DNA of 64,000 nucleotides from Chryseomicrobium palamuruense. Its GTDB lineage: Bacteria > Bacillota > Bacilli > Bacillales_A > Planococcaceae. Position numbers and translations under genes: made by a program. Below the pieces are notes generated by a model. The model made no database searches, had not been told where the DNA came from, and saw only the letters and a program-made list of their open reading frames with translations. Shown piece by piece: positions 34,714-42,325 of this stretch. Positions within the stretch are counted from its first letter, which is position 1, and every line of letters begins with the position of its first letter. The stretch covers positions 9,720 through 73,719 of the forward strand of contig NZ_JBHSEF010000016.1 in assembly GCF_042649045.1 (NCBI RefSeq), read 5' to 3'.

Positions 34714-35547
34714 ATGTCTCCATCTATTGTTTATCGACAAGTAACCGATATTCAACGTTTAAAAGAAATCGTAAAATTTCAGGAATGGATTTGGAGCATT
34801 GAAAGTGTAACGATGTTGCCCCACTTAATTGCAGCCATACATAATGGCGGGGTTGTCATTGGTGCATTCGATGAAGAAAAATTAGTAGGATTTTGTTATG
34901 GATTTGCCGGTTTCAAAGAGAGCCAAAACCTCCTCATTTCACATATGATGGGCATTCATCCGGAATATCGAAACATGGGAATTGGTGAAAGCCTAAAGAT
35001 ATCGCAAAAATCCTGGGCTGCTGATTATGGTTACACTAAAATTGTTTGGACATACGATCCTTTGGAGTCAAGAAATGGGTATTTGAATATACACAAGCTA
35101 GGGGGATATGTTCGTACTTATTACAAGGAGTATTACGGTGAAATGACGGACGAAATCAACAAGGGTATGCCCGCTGACCGTTTTTTGGTTGAATGGGATG
35201 TCCATGGAGCTGAAAAAGAGTTGATGAAAAGAACGGAAGTGGACCTTGACGTGATTGACCTCTTGGTAGATGGTGAAGCAGTGGCTGGCGGCCTCATATC
35301 ACCGATCGGAACTTTGCAGGAGTTGGTGGATGATTATTATGCAGTAGCAGTTCCCAAAGACATTCATTTCATCAAAAAGCAAAGCATTAAGATAGCGCAA
35401 CTCTGGAGACATGAACTGCGTGAAGCTTTTGAAAAGGCATTTTCATCAGGGTATCGGGTGGTTGATGTCATCCGCCACAAAGACGATGCTGCGATGAACT
35501 ATTACATTTTACAGAGAGAGAAAACGAGTAGTGGGGCACATACATGA
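34714..35547 (+). CDS. COG3375-type GNAT N-acyltransferase (candidate amino-acid N-succinyltransferase)
   Basis: 277 residues, larger than simple GNATs. N-terminal GNAT core with 'SHMMGIHPEYRNMGIGESLK' (acyl-CoA loop) and a 'WTYDPLESRNGYLNIHKLGG' segment typical of the predicted GNAT group that travels with N-succinylamino acid racemase. In Geobacillus kaustophilus such a GNAT succinylates D-amino acids so that the racemase and an M20 desuccinylase can return the L-form. All three members are present in this block. AGGGAGA before the ATG. Last intact gene before the first groEL fragment. Confidence 0.82.
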   Translation: MSPSIVYRQVTDIQRLKEIVKFQEWIWSIESVTMLPHLIAAIHNGGVVIGAFDEEKLVGFCYGFAGFKESQNLLISHMMGIHPEYRNMGIGESLKISQKSWAADYGYTKIVWTYDPLESRNGYLNIHKLGGYVRTYYKEYYGEMTDEINKGMPADRFLVEWDVHGAEKELMKRTEVDLDVIDLLVDGEAVAGGLISPIGTLQELVDDYYAVAVPKDIHFIKKQSIKIAQLWRHELREAFEKAFSSGYRVVDVIRHKDDAAMNYYILQREKTSSGAHT

Positions 35548-35612
35548 TACAACAAATAGAAGAGTGGGTTATAAAAAAACAGCAGGATATTTTAATACCT
35601 ATGATCACTTGC

Positions 35613-35824
35613 ATGATATCACAAAAGTGATCACAGAAGAGTTAGGCCTAGAGCTGAAGTCAGCGATTATCACGCAACTTGGTCGCGTCGATCAAATCTG
35701 TGCTCAACTGGAAGAAACAACGCCTGAGTTCGACCAAGAGAAACAACAAGAGCGCTTAGCAAAACTTGCTGGCGGCGGTATGCCAGATATGGTCGGTATG
35801 GGTGGTATGTGGGGAATGATGTAA
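35613..35824 (+). pseudogene. groEL 3' fragment 1 (two internal in-frame deletions)
   Basis: Clear groEL homology from the codons for V-I-T-E-D/E-L-G-L-E-L-K-S to the GGM tail and stop. Two pieces are missing relative to the intact gene: 78 nt between GGTCGCG (10455) and GGTCGTG (10533), and 468 nt between two copies of GCTGGCGG (10620 and 11088). Both are multiples of three, so the frame stays open to the stop; an open frame even continues upstream to 35531, where the residues K-T-A-G-Y-F...D-H-L-H-D-I may be a degraded match to groEL K-A-P-G-F-G...M-L-E-D-I. No ribosome site is convincing, so I treat it as a relic. Confidence 0.85.
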
Positions 35825-35840
35825 TCATTCTTCCTCGAGG

Positions 35841-35870
35841 AAAGACTCGCAGAGATGCGGGTCTTTTTTT
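35841..35870 (+). terminator. Terminator after groEL fragment 1
   Basis: AAAGACTCGC AGAGAT GCGGGTCTTTTTTT: 7-bp stem with one T-G pair. Same stem as after groEL fragment 3 (42090) and before exoA (47914). Confidence 0.9.
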
Positions 35871-36253
35871 GTGAAAAAAAATAATACGAAAACAAGAAAT
35901 TATTTTATTTATTGGTTTTATAAAGACCACTAGTTGAGGATTTCTTTTTAACTACCATAGTTTCCGAATTGAAGAGATAATGGTCAAACTGTTCGTATCA
36001 TCAAACTCTCTATTTCGTTGATGGCTAAATCCGAACTAAGTCTTATAGTGATGAATTTTAAAATTTAAACGGTATGTAGACTTCATTTATACTTTTACAT
36101 GCTCATAGATCAATACTTTTTCCCGAGTAATTCTGCCACGTATGTCATTTGGAAACATCATTCATGAATTTAAGGACCTCAATTCCTCTGAATATAAACA
36201 TCGTTTTCGGAACAACCTTAAAGGGATGAAAAGATGCGGAGGTGGAGGAATGT
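35871..36253. other. Gene-free stretch with degenerate sequence
   Basis: AT-rich; no convincing gene. It contains CTTTTTAACTACCATAG (35944-35960), nearly the same as 11332-11348 downstream of intact groEL. A 45-codon frame from 36142 to 36279 overlaps the next gene and has no ribosome site. Confidence 0.5.
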
Positions 36254-36457
36254 TTGAAAAAAAAATTAGCACTTCATGAAACTTTGGAATTTCATGAAGT
36301 AATAAATTTTAAGACCGTATGCTTACTTAAATCTAAAATGATGCAAGGTATCGTTTTTGATCAAGATCTAAAAGCGCTGTTGGAGAAGGATGTAAAACAA
36401 TCGATACCAGCTTTAACTGCAATGATAAAACTCTATTCAAATTCTGAATTAGAATAA
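36254..36457 (+). CDS. Small CotF/YraF-like protein
   Basis: 67 residues if started at TTG 36254 after GGTGGAGG; a GTG at 36242 would place the start on the ribosome site. The sequence (L-H-E-T-L-E-F-H-E-V...K-S-K-M-M-Q-G...D-Q-D-L-K-A-L-L-E-K-D-V) resembles the N-terminal half of coat-F family proteins of the YraG/YhcQ type. Located 17 nt before a clear coat-F protein and two genes before an alcohol dehydrogenase, the same grouping as yraG-yraF-adhB in B. subtilis. Function unknown. Confidence 0.65.
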   Translation: MKKKLALHETLEFHEVINFKTVCLLKSKMMQGIVFDQDLKALLEKDVKQSIPALTAMIKLYSNSELE

Positions 36458-36474
36458 TCGGAGGTCGGGTTCGT

Positions 36475-36837
36475 ATGAATGATTATTTAGATCCTATAAA
36501 TGCTGTTGGGATGCCTGAACTTACTGATTCAGGAATAGCCCTTGAATTTTTGCTATCTGCAAAAACGGGGGTTAGAAATCTTTCAATTGCTTTGACAGAA
36601 ACAGCAACACCTACAATTAGAAAGTTATTACAGGAACAACTTGATGTAACCATTGCCTTATATTTCGAAATCGCAGATCTCATGATGAAAAAACAATGGC
36701 TAAACCCATATGATTTGGAACTTCAAAAACAATTGGATATTAAATCCGCTCAAAATGCAGTAGATATAGCTAATCTGGATCTATTTCCGGGAGTCACAAA
36801 TCGGAAAGGAATGTTTCCAAGTCCACCTGTGAAATAA
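36475..36837 (+). CDS. Coat-F family (spore-coat-like) protein
   Basis: 120 residues. The central helical region with 'ALEFLLSAKTGVRNLSIALTETATP...LLQEQL' and the 'MMKKQWLNPYD' segment are typical of the Coat_F domain. In B. subtilis, YraD/E/F/G proteins of this family flank adhB. Their roles are poorly known; the name does not prove spore function. GGAGGT ribosome site. Cotranscribed with the dehydrogenase 23 nt downstream. Confidence 0.75.
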   Translation: MNDYLDPINAVGMPELTDSGIALEFLLSAKTGVRNLSIALTETATPTIRKLLQEQLDVTIALYFEIADLMMKKQWLNPYDLELQKQLDIKSAQNAVDIANLDLFPGVTNRKGMFPSPPVK

Positions 36838-36860
36838 TGAATGTAGAGGAGATTTAACTA

Positions 36861-37997
36861 ATGAAAGCTGTGACTTTTCAAGGTGTTAAAAATGTTGAAG
36901 TGAAAAACGTGAAAGACCCAAGCATCCAAAAAGCGGATGATATTATCGTTAAACTAACTACTACTGCCATTTGCGGGTCAGACTTACACTTAATTCATGG
37001 GATGATCCCAAACCTTGGAGAGGATTATGTTATTGGGCATGAACCTATGGGAATTGTAGAAGAAGTCGGGAAGGATGTTACGAAAGTAAAAAAAGGGGAC
37101 CGTGTTATAATCCCTTTTAATATAGCATGTGGTCAATGTTGGTTCTGTAATCATGAATTAGAAAGTCAGTGCGACAATGCGAATGACAATGGAGAAATGG
37201 GTGCATATTTTGGCTACTCAGACACGACGGGAGGGTTCCCCGGTGGTCAAGCAGAATTTATGCGAGTTCCCTATGCTAATTTTACACCGTTTAAGATTCC
37301 AGAAAACAGTGAGGTCGAGGACGAAGGTTTAGTGTTGCTTGCAGATGCTGCATCCACTGCATTTTGGAGTGTAGACAATGCAGGAGTAAAAGCAGGGGAT
37401 ACGGTAATAGTTTTAGGATGCGGTCCAGTTGGTCTGTTAGCACAAAAATTCGCGTGGTTAAAAGGTGCAAAAAGAGTTATTGCAGTTGATTACGTGGGCT
37501 ATCGTTTAAAACATGCAAAACGTACGAATAAAGTAGAGATTGTTAACTTTGAAGATCACGAAAATTGTGGTGAATATTTAAAAGAAATAACAAAAGGGGG
37601 GGCAGATGTAGTCATTGACTGCGTAGGAATGAGTGGCAAAATGACGCCCCTTGAATTTCTTGCATCTGGTCTGAAATTACAAGGAGGAGCAATGGGAGCT
37701 CTAGTCATTGCAAGTCAAGCAGTTCGTAAAGGTGGAACCATCCAAATTACAGGAGTTTACGGGGCACGTTATAATGCATTCCCATTAGGTGACATCTTTC
37801 AACGAAATGTGAATATTAGGACTGGTCAAGCTCCAGTTATTCACTACATGCCGCATTTATATAATTTAATTGCTGAAGGTAAAGTAGATCCAAGTGACAT
37901 TGTCACTCATGTACTCCCCTTAGACCAGGCTAAGCATGGCTATGAAATCTTTGACACGAAAATGGAAGACTGTATTAAAGTTATCCTAAAACCGTAA
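36861..37997 (+). CDS. Zinc-dependent alcohol dehydrogenase (AdhB-like, MDR family)
   Basis: 378 residues. Catalytic-zinc residues Cys ('ICGSDLHL'), His-Glu ('GHEPMG') and the four-cysteine structural-zinc lobe ('CGQCWFCN...C') are present; Rossmann motif 'LGCGPVGLLAQ' near 190-200. The insert and length match the glutathione-independent formaldehyde dehydrogenase/AdhB branch. It oxidises an alcohol or reduces an aldehyde with NAD(H). GAGGAG precedes the ATG. Terminator follows. Confidence 0.9.
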   Translation: MKAVTFQGVKNVEVKNVKDPSIQKADDIIVKLTTTAICGSDLHLIHGMIPNLGEDYVIGHEPMGIVEEVGKDVTKVKKGDRVIIPFNIACGQCWFCNHELESQCDNANDNGEMGAYFGYSDTTGGFPGGQAEFMRVPYANFTPFKIPENSEVEDEGLVLLADAASTAFWSVDNAGVKAGDTVIVLGCGPVGLLAQKFAWLKGAKRVIAVDYVGYRLKHAKRTNKVEIVNFEDHENCGEYLKEITKGGADVVIDCVGMSGKMTPLEFLASGLKLQGGAMGALVIASQAVRKGGTIQITGVYGARYNAFPLGDIFQRNVNIRTGQAPVIHYMPHLYNLIAEGKVDPSDIVTHVLPLDQAKHGYEIFDTKMEDCIKVILKP

Positions 37998-38014
37998 ATA
38001 GGTCAGGTTAATTT

Positions 38015-38046
38015 TGAGCATCTCTTATGAGGTGCTTATTTTTATT
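38015..38046 (+). terminator. Terminator of coat-F/adh operon
   Basis: Stem AGCATCTC / GAGGTGCT with TTAT loop and T-run. Confidence 0.8.
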
Positions 38047-38127
38047 GGTTTCAGACATAATTGTGTTCCTTAATCTTTAATACGAGCAATCTAATTTAGT
38101 GATCAATTTGTTGTATATAACGATTGT

Positions 38128-38868
38128 CTGGCGCAGAAGTATTCATATTCACAGAAGACCTAGGCCTTGAGCCGAAGTCACCGAACATCACGCAACCGGG
38201 TCGCGCAGCGAAAGTTGTGGTAACGAATCAAAACACAACAATCGTTGAAGGAGCTGGAGACTCTGATCGCATCGCGGGTCGCGTCAACCAAAACCGTTCA
38301 CAACTGGAAGAAACAACTTCTGCGTTCGACAAAGAGAAACTACAAGAGCGCTTAGCGAAACCTGCTGGCGTTGTGGCCGTGAATAAAGTCGGAGCAGCAA
38401 CTGAAACAGAATTAAATGAACGCAAACTTCGTATTGAAGATGCACTAAACGCAACGCGTGCAGCCGTTGAAGAAGGTATCTTATCGGGTGGGGGTACAGC
38501 TTTAGTCAAGTCAACAACAAAGTAGCAGAAACTGTTGAGACAGTACAAGGCGATGTAGCAACAGGCGTACGCATCGTGTTACGTGCTCTGGAAGAACCAG
38601 TTCGCCAAATCGCAACGAACGCAGGCCTTGAAGGTTCGATCGTGGTAGACCGTTTGAGACGCGAAGAAATCGGCATCGGTTTCAACGTAGCAACAGGCGA
38701 ATTGGTGAACATGATGGATGCCGGTATCGTGGATCCAACAAAAGTAACGCGTTCCGCAATACAAAACGCAGCATCCGTTGCGTCTCTATTCTTAACAACT
38801 GAAGCAGTAGTAGCAGACATCCCAGAACCAGCTGGGGGAGGTATATCGGATATGGTGGAATGATGTAA
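38128..38868 (+). pseudogene. groEL 3' fragment 2 (frameshifted)
   Basis: Homologous to intact groEL from codon about 294 to the stop. It has substitutions at conserved places, a 2-nt loss at the codons for L-V-N-V-Y-N-K (near 38508) that shifts the frame into a stop, and a shortened, frame-shifted GGM tail. There is no 5' part. The first 270 nt look closer to the intact gene than the middle, which differs at many synonymous sites, so the fragment is mosaic or comes from another strain's groEL. Its left end lies at nearly the same groEL position as that of fragment 1. Confidence 0.92.
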
Positions 38869-39009
38869 TCATCTGAATAAAGTTAATTCTTAGTAAAATA
38901 TCCATTCCATTTTTGCTGCATATAAGAAAATGGGTGATTTACATTTATTTATGTAATTTAGATGGTGTACATTCGTCTTATCAGAGTTAGTTTCATCTTT
39001 TTATGACAT

Positions 39010-39999
39010 TCATTTCATAAGCTCAAAATATTGTTCTTCAACCCATTTTTCAATTAATTTAGGATTTACTTTCAATTTTCTTTTTTCACGGATATAAGTT
39101 AAAACTTGGTCTTTTAATTTTACAATTTCAATACTTTCACTTTGAAGAGAATACATTTGCTTTGTTATTCTCTTTACTAAAATTCTACCTTTAGTAATAT
39201 TAGGATTCTCGATGTTTAAGTGTTCATGCACTCCATAAACCAGCCAATATATTTCTTCCATCTCTGCTTCTACATCACTAAGCCTATTATTCATGTCACT
39301 TGCTTCTGAGTTAGCATCATTTGCAGCATCACTTGCATCCTCAGCACTTGAGAATATGTGTTCAAGTTGATTTTCAATTTGAATTTTGAATGAATCAATA
39401 TCTGTTAATAATAAAGATAGATTTTCATTTACTTTGTGGTTCATACTTTCTAAAATAATGTTTAAATTGAATAGTTCTTTTTGAGATTCTTGTAAATTTG
39501 ACTCTAGTTCAAGTGTAGCGTGTTTAAATCTCTCAAAGAACTCGGAGCTATTTTTCTCTAAAAAAATATTTAGGAGTTGTTCAGGAGTTATTGGATTATT
39601 TCTCGCATCACCTCTGATTTGATATACTCCTCGATTAGTACAATATGGTTTGTAGGGTCCACTTGGTATCTCAATTCGATAAAAGGGTTTATCAGTGTTC
39701 TCATTTTCAATTATTATCTCAATATCTATTGGTGGACGGCATTCCGATGCTTTTCCTAATAGTGCAAGTTTTTCACCATCGCTTATTTTGCAACCCACAA
39801 TTTTACCTCGCTGTTTACCTTCTTTGTTTATGTCTTCATCTACACCTACTAAGATTGTCCCTCCAGAAGGTGAGTTAGCAAAAGCTACTAGATCTTCAGG
39901 TTTGATACCATTCCTATCACGTTTAAAGTCAACGTCCAAACCTTCTTCTTTATTTAACAATGTCTCTACTCTTTCAGTTAAACTTTTTTGTTTTCTCAT
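39010..39999 (-). CDS. Schlafen/AlbA-domain protein with coiled coil
   Basis: 329 residues. The N-terminal 120 residues carry the AlbA_2 (Schlafen-like putative nucleic-acid/ATP-binding) pattern: D-V-D-F-K-R-D, then 'DLVAFANSPSGGTILVGVDED' and 'YQIRGDARNNP'. Residues about 150-250 are rich in heptad-like Leu/Ile/Ala with E, N and D (coiled coil). No other enzyme domain is obvious. Such proteins are frequent in phage-defence and mobile regions; function here unknown. ATG at 39999 is preferred after GGGGTG; the GTG at 40008 overlaps that site. An IS element sits 47 bp upstream and may separate the gene from its promoter. Confidence 0.8.
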   Translation of the reverse strand: MRKQKSLTERVETLLNKEEGLDVDFKRDRNGIKPEDLVAFANSPSGGTILVGVDEDINKEGKQRGKIVGCKISDGEKLALLGKASECRPPIDIEIIIENENTDKPFYRIEIPSGPYKPYCTNRGVYQIRGDARNNPITPEQLLNIFLEKNSSEFFERFKHATLELESNLQESQKELFNLNIILESMNHKVNENLSLLLTDIDSFKIQIENQLEHIFSSAEDASDAANDANSEASDMNNRLSDVEAEMEEIYWLVYGVHEHLNIENPNITKGRILVKRITKQMYSLQSESIEIVKLKDQVLTYIREKRKLKVNPKLIEKWVEEQYFELMK

Positions 40000-40037
40000 T
40001 TTAATCACCCCATACTTTAGATTTTAGTACAATTGAT

Positions 40038-40046
40038 ATTTAAAAT
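40038..40046. repeat. Left target-site duplication of the IS element
   Basis: ATTTAAAAT, identical to 41452-41460 on the other side of the IS. Confidence 0.9.
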
Positions 40047-41451
40047 CACTAGTGTCGCATTAAAATGAGTAGGTCTTGTCCGATAAGCGGAATTGTCTGT
40101 AAATTTTTTAAACGTAAAAAAATCCTCTATAATGGATTCGGGTAGTAAACCATCCAAATCCAAAATAAAGGACAATCGCATGGATAAGTTTACACGGAAA
40201 ACATCATTTGAACAATGGCTCTCGCCAATTTCTTCTGGAAAAATTGAAGGACTGGTCGAGGCCCATCAGTTAAATCACTATACAAAGAAGCTACATTTCG
40301 AATCGTTTCTCAAACTGCTTGTATTCGCACAGCTCAATGAGACAGAGAGCCTCCGGGCTCTAAGCGACACGCTGTTCTCAGACGACCTTCAACGAGCAAC
40401 GGCTCTAGAGTCGATCAGCTTCTCGCAACTAGGACGTCGATTGAGCGAGATTCCCACGCATGTGTTTCAGGTACTCTTCCTCGACTTGGTCACGAAAATC
40501 CATAAGATGAGTCATTTTGAAATTCGCCAGAAGGCGACGACGCCTCTAAAGATCATTGATTCGACCACATTGCCACTGAATCTGAATCGTCATCGATGGG
40601 CAGAGTTCAGAAAGACCAAGTCAGGCGTCAAGCTCCATCTGCGGCTGGTATTCTTAGAAAAAGGTTGTTCATATCCCGACAAGGCAGTGCTCACTAACGC
40701 AAAGGAGCACGACCGTGGCCAGTTAGAAGTCCTCGTCGATGATAGAGAATGCATGTACGTCTTTGATCGTGGTTATCTGGACTATGAACGGTTCGACCGC
40801 ATGACAGATGAAGGGTTCTTCTTCGTATCACGTATACGGAAGAACGCTGTCACACGTGTAATACAACCGTTAGAGTGTCTAGAGGCTTCCGAGGTCTTGT
40901 CTGATGAGATGATCTTGATCGGTACGGCGCAAAATCGAGCAGAGAATGTGTTTCGACGCATCAAAGTCTTGGATTCCAAGGGGAATCCATTGGAACTAAT
41001 CACCAATCGCTTTGATATAGACGCAGACGAGCTAGCGGAACTCTATAGGTCACGGTGGGCCATCGAACTGTTCTTCAAGTGGATGAAACAGCACCTGAAC
41101 ATCAAAAAGTTCTACGGACAGAGCGAACAGGCTGTGCATAACCAGGTGTATATCGCCATGATCGTCTATTGCCTCCATGTTCTCGCACAGCTTGAGACGA
41201 ACAGTCCAAGGAGTTACCTACAGATCAGTCGATGGCTACGAGCGGCACCTTGGAAATCCGCCTACATCTGGCTACGAAAGATCAAAGGGGGATCAATCCC
41301 GTAAGGGTGAATAGCTTCTAACTGCAAATGCCACAGTTTATAGTAAAAAAATGGATGTTGACTACCTTTTTCGGTATGTCTGTTCGTTTTTAATTTTTTC
41401 AACGAATAAAAGAAAACTGAATTTTCTCAACTAATTTATGCGACACTAGTG
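40047..41451 (+). mobile_element. IS4-family insertion sequence (1405 bp, complete)
   Basis: Bounded by a 14-bp perfect terminal inverted repeat CACTAGTGTCGCAT (left 40047-40060; right end 41438-41451 in reverse), itself starting with the palindrome CACTAGTG. The 9-bp duplication ATTTAAAAT flanks both ends. One intact transposase gene. Identical target duplications and an open transposase mean a fairly recent insertion and probably an active element. Base composition (near 47% GC by eye) is like the core and unlike its AT-rich surroundings. Confidence 0.93.
40180..41304 (+). CDS. IS4-family DDE transposase
   Basis: 374 residues. Catalytic Asp in 'IIDSTTLPL', second Asp in 'YVFDRGYLDYERF', and the exact IS4 signature Y-(2)-R-(3)-E-(6)-K in Y-R-S-R-W-A-I-E-L-F-F-K-W-M-K. 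N-terminal helical DNA-binding region with 'SLRALSDTLFSDDLQ'. ATG at 40180 (after AAAGGA) gives the usual MDKFTRKTSF start; an upstream TTG at 40093 is unlikely. Confidence 0.95.
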   Translation: MDKFTRKTSFEQWLSPISSGKIEGLVEAHQLNHYTKKLHFESFLKLLVFAQLNETESLRALSDTLFSDDLQRATALESISFSQLGRRLSEIPTHVFQVLFLDLVTKIHKMSHFEIRQKATTPLKIIDSTTLPLNLNRHRWAEFRKTKSGVKLHLRLVFLEKGCSYPDKAVLTNAKEHDRGQLEVLVDDRECMYVFDRGYLDYERFDRMTDEGFFFVSRIRKNAVTRVIQPLECLEASEVLSDEMILIGTAQNRAENVFRRIKVLDSKGNPLELITNRFDIDADELAELYRSRWAIELFFKWMKQHLNIKKFYGQSEQAVHNQVYIAMIVYCLHVLAQLETNSPRSYLQISRWLRAAPWKSAYIWLRKIKGGSIP

Positions 41452-41460
41452 ATTTAAAAT
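41452..41460. repeat. Right target-site duplication of the IS element
   Basis: ATTTAAAAT; see 40038-40046. Confidence 0.9.
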
Positions 41461-41866
41461 GTAAGTAAATAGAATATTCATTTAAAATCTTTGAAAGAGA
41501 GCGAGTAAGATTGTTGGTAGGAACGACCTTGAGTTCCCTAGTAGGTACCCAACACGGATAACTAGGCAGCCGGTCTAAAGAATATAAGACTCATTGAAAG
41601 AAAGCGGTTTACTTGAGAGAATTGCGAATTCTATAAACAATCTTAACTAACGTTCTGAAAAGATATACTTTAAGAGATAGGATCCATGTCTGATGTCATG
41701 TATTAGTGAAAATGTAGAAGGATTGACAAAGGTGCTTTAAATGCTTAATGGCACTAAAGAAAAGTCACTCGATTAGTTATAGAAATAGTATTTTTCATAC
41801 TTAATGTTTCAAGCATTAGTAATAACTTTTAAATAAATTAGTAAGTGTAACAAAAATTAATTGTAA
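41461..41866. other. Gene-free stretch right of the IS
   Basis: About 400 bp without an open frame of note on either strand. The part 41497-41590 has GC-richer inverted segments (GGAACGACC...GAGTTCC, CTAGTAGG...AACTAGG) that look like structured RNA, with a faint likeness to a T-box stem I, but no T-box antiterminator is found. It may be a relic leader whose gene was lost. Confidence 0.35.
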
Positions 41867-42074
41867 CGTGAAGAAATGAGTATTAACGGAACAACATTCG
41901 AATGGATTTACATGATGGAGGCAGTATTGTCGATCCGACAAAGGTAACTCGTTCAGTACTTTAAAACATCATCAATTGATTCTCTATTTTTAACAACAAA
42001 AGCAGTATACTAGACATCTCATTATTAATCGGCAGCTGTTTGCCTTAAATAGATGTATGGGTGATATTGTGTAA
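41867..42074 (+). pseudogene. groEL 3' fragment 3 (heavily decayed)
   Basis: Matches the last about 230 nt of groEL: GAAGAAATnnnnATT, GAATGG...ACATGATGGA, GT(A/C)GATCC(A/G)ACAAA(A/G)GTAAC(A/T)CGTTC, TCTCTATTnTTAACAACA(A/G)AAGCAGTA, AGACATC, GATAT and GTGTAATCATCCGCT. Many substitutions and small indels destroy the frame. The post-stop bases TAATCATCCGCT are shared with intact groEL, showing homology extends past the stop. This is the most decayed of the three copies. Confidence 0.85.
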
Positions 42075-42089
42075 TCATCCGCTAACGAA

Positions 42090-42121
42090 AAAGACTCGCA
42101 TACCACCTGGCGGGTCTTTTT
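42090..42121 (+). terminator. Terminator after groEL fragment 3
   Basis: AAGACTCGC ATACCACCTG GCGGGTCTTTTT. Same 7-bp stem as at 35841, with a longer loop. Confidence 0.88.
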
Positions 42122-42190
42122 AATATTAATGAAAAAATGAAATACCATAAACCATGAAAACACTTACATTGGAAAAATAATTTCAGTAAA

Positions 42191-42219
42191 TTGTTTTTAT
42201 GGTAAAATTATCATATAAA
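42191..42219 (+). promoter_or_regulatory. Putative promoter 1 of the type III RM operon
   Basis: TTGTTT, 17-bp spacer, TATAAA (42214-42219). The expected start (about 42226) lies at the edge of the palindrome at 42229. Confidence 0.6.
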
Positions 42220-42228
42220 ATTCATTGT

Positions 42229-42246
42229 TAAGAACGTACGTTCTTA
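42229..42246. promoter_or_regulatory. LexA-like palindrome at the RM promoter
   Basis: Perfect 18-bp palindrome TAAGAACGTACGTTCTTA. Its centre GAAC-N4-GTTC is the core of the Bacillus LexA (SOS/Din) box. It lies just downstream of promoter 1 and just upstream of promoter 2 (TTTACA 42252-42257, 16-bp spacer, TACAAT 42274-42279), so a repressor here could control both. Confidence 0.65.
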
Positions 42247-42251
42247 TTATA

Positions 42252-42279
42252 TTTACAATTTCTATATTGCTGTTACAAT
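42252..42279 (+). promoter_or_regulatory. Putative promoter 2 of the type III RM operon
   Basis: TTTACA, 16-bp spacer, TACAAT; about 47 nt before the mod start codon. Confidence 0.5.
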
Positions 42280-42325
42280 ATATCTATACAATTTTTTTCA
42301 AGAAATTGAAGAAAGGAAAATAAAA

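Noticed and set aside
36142..36279. 45-codon open frame before the CotF-like gene
   Set aside because: No ribosome site, overlaps the better supported gene start at 36254, composition not protein-like.
41497..41620. Possible T-box riboswitch (AGAGAGCGAGTAAG start, GTTGG, paired segments)
   Set aside because: No TGGNACCGCG antiterminator sequence, no terminator and no downstream gene; at best a relic.
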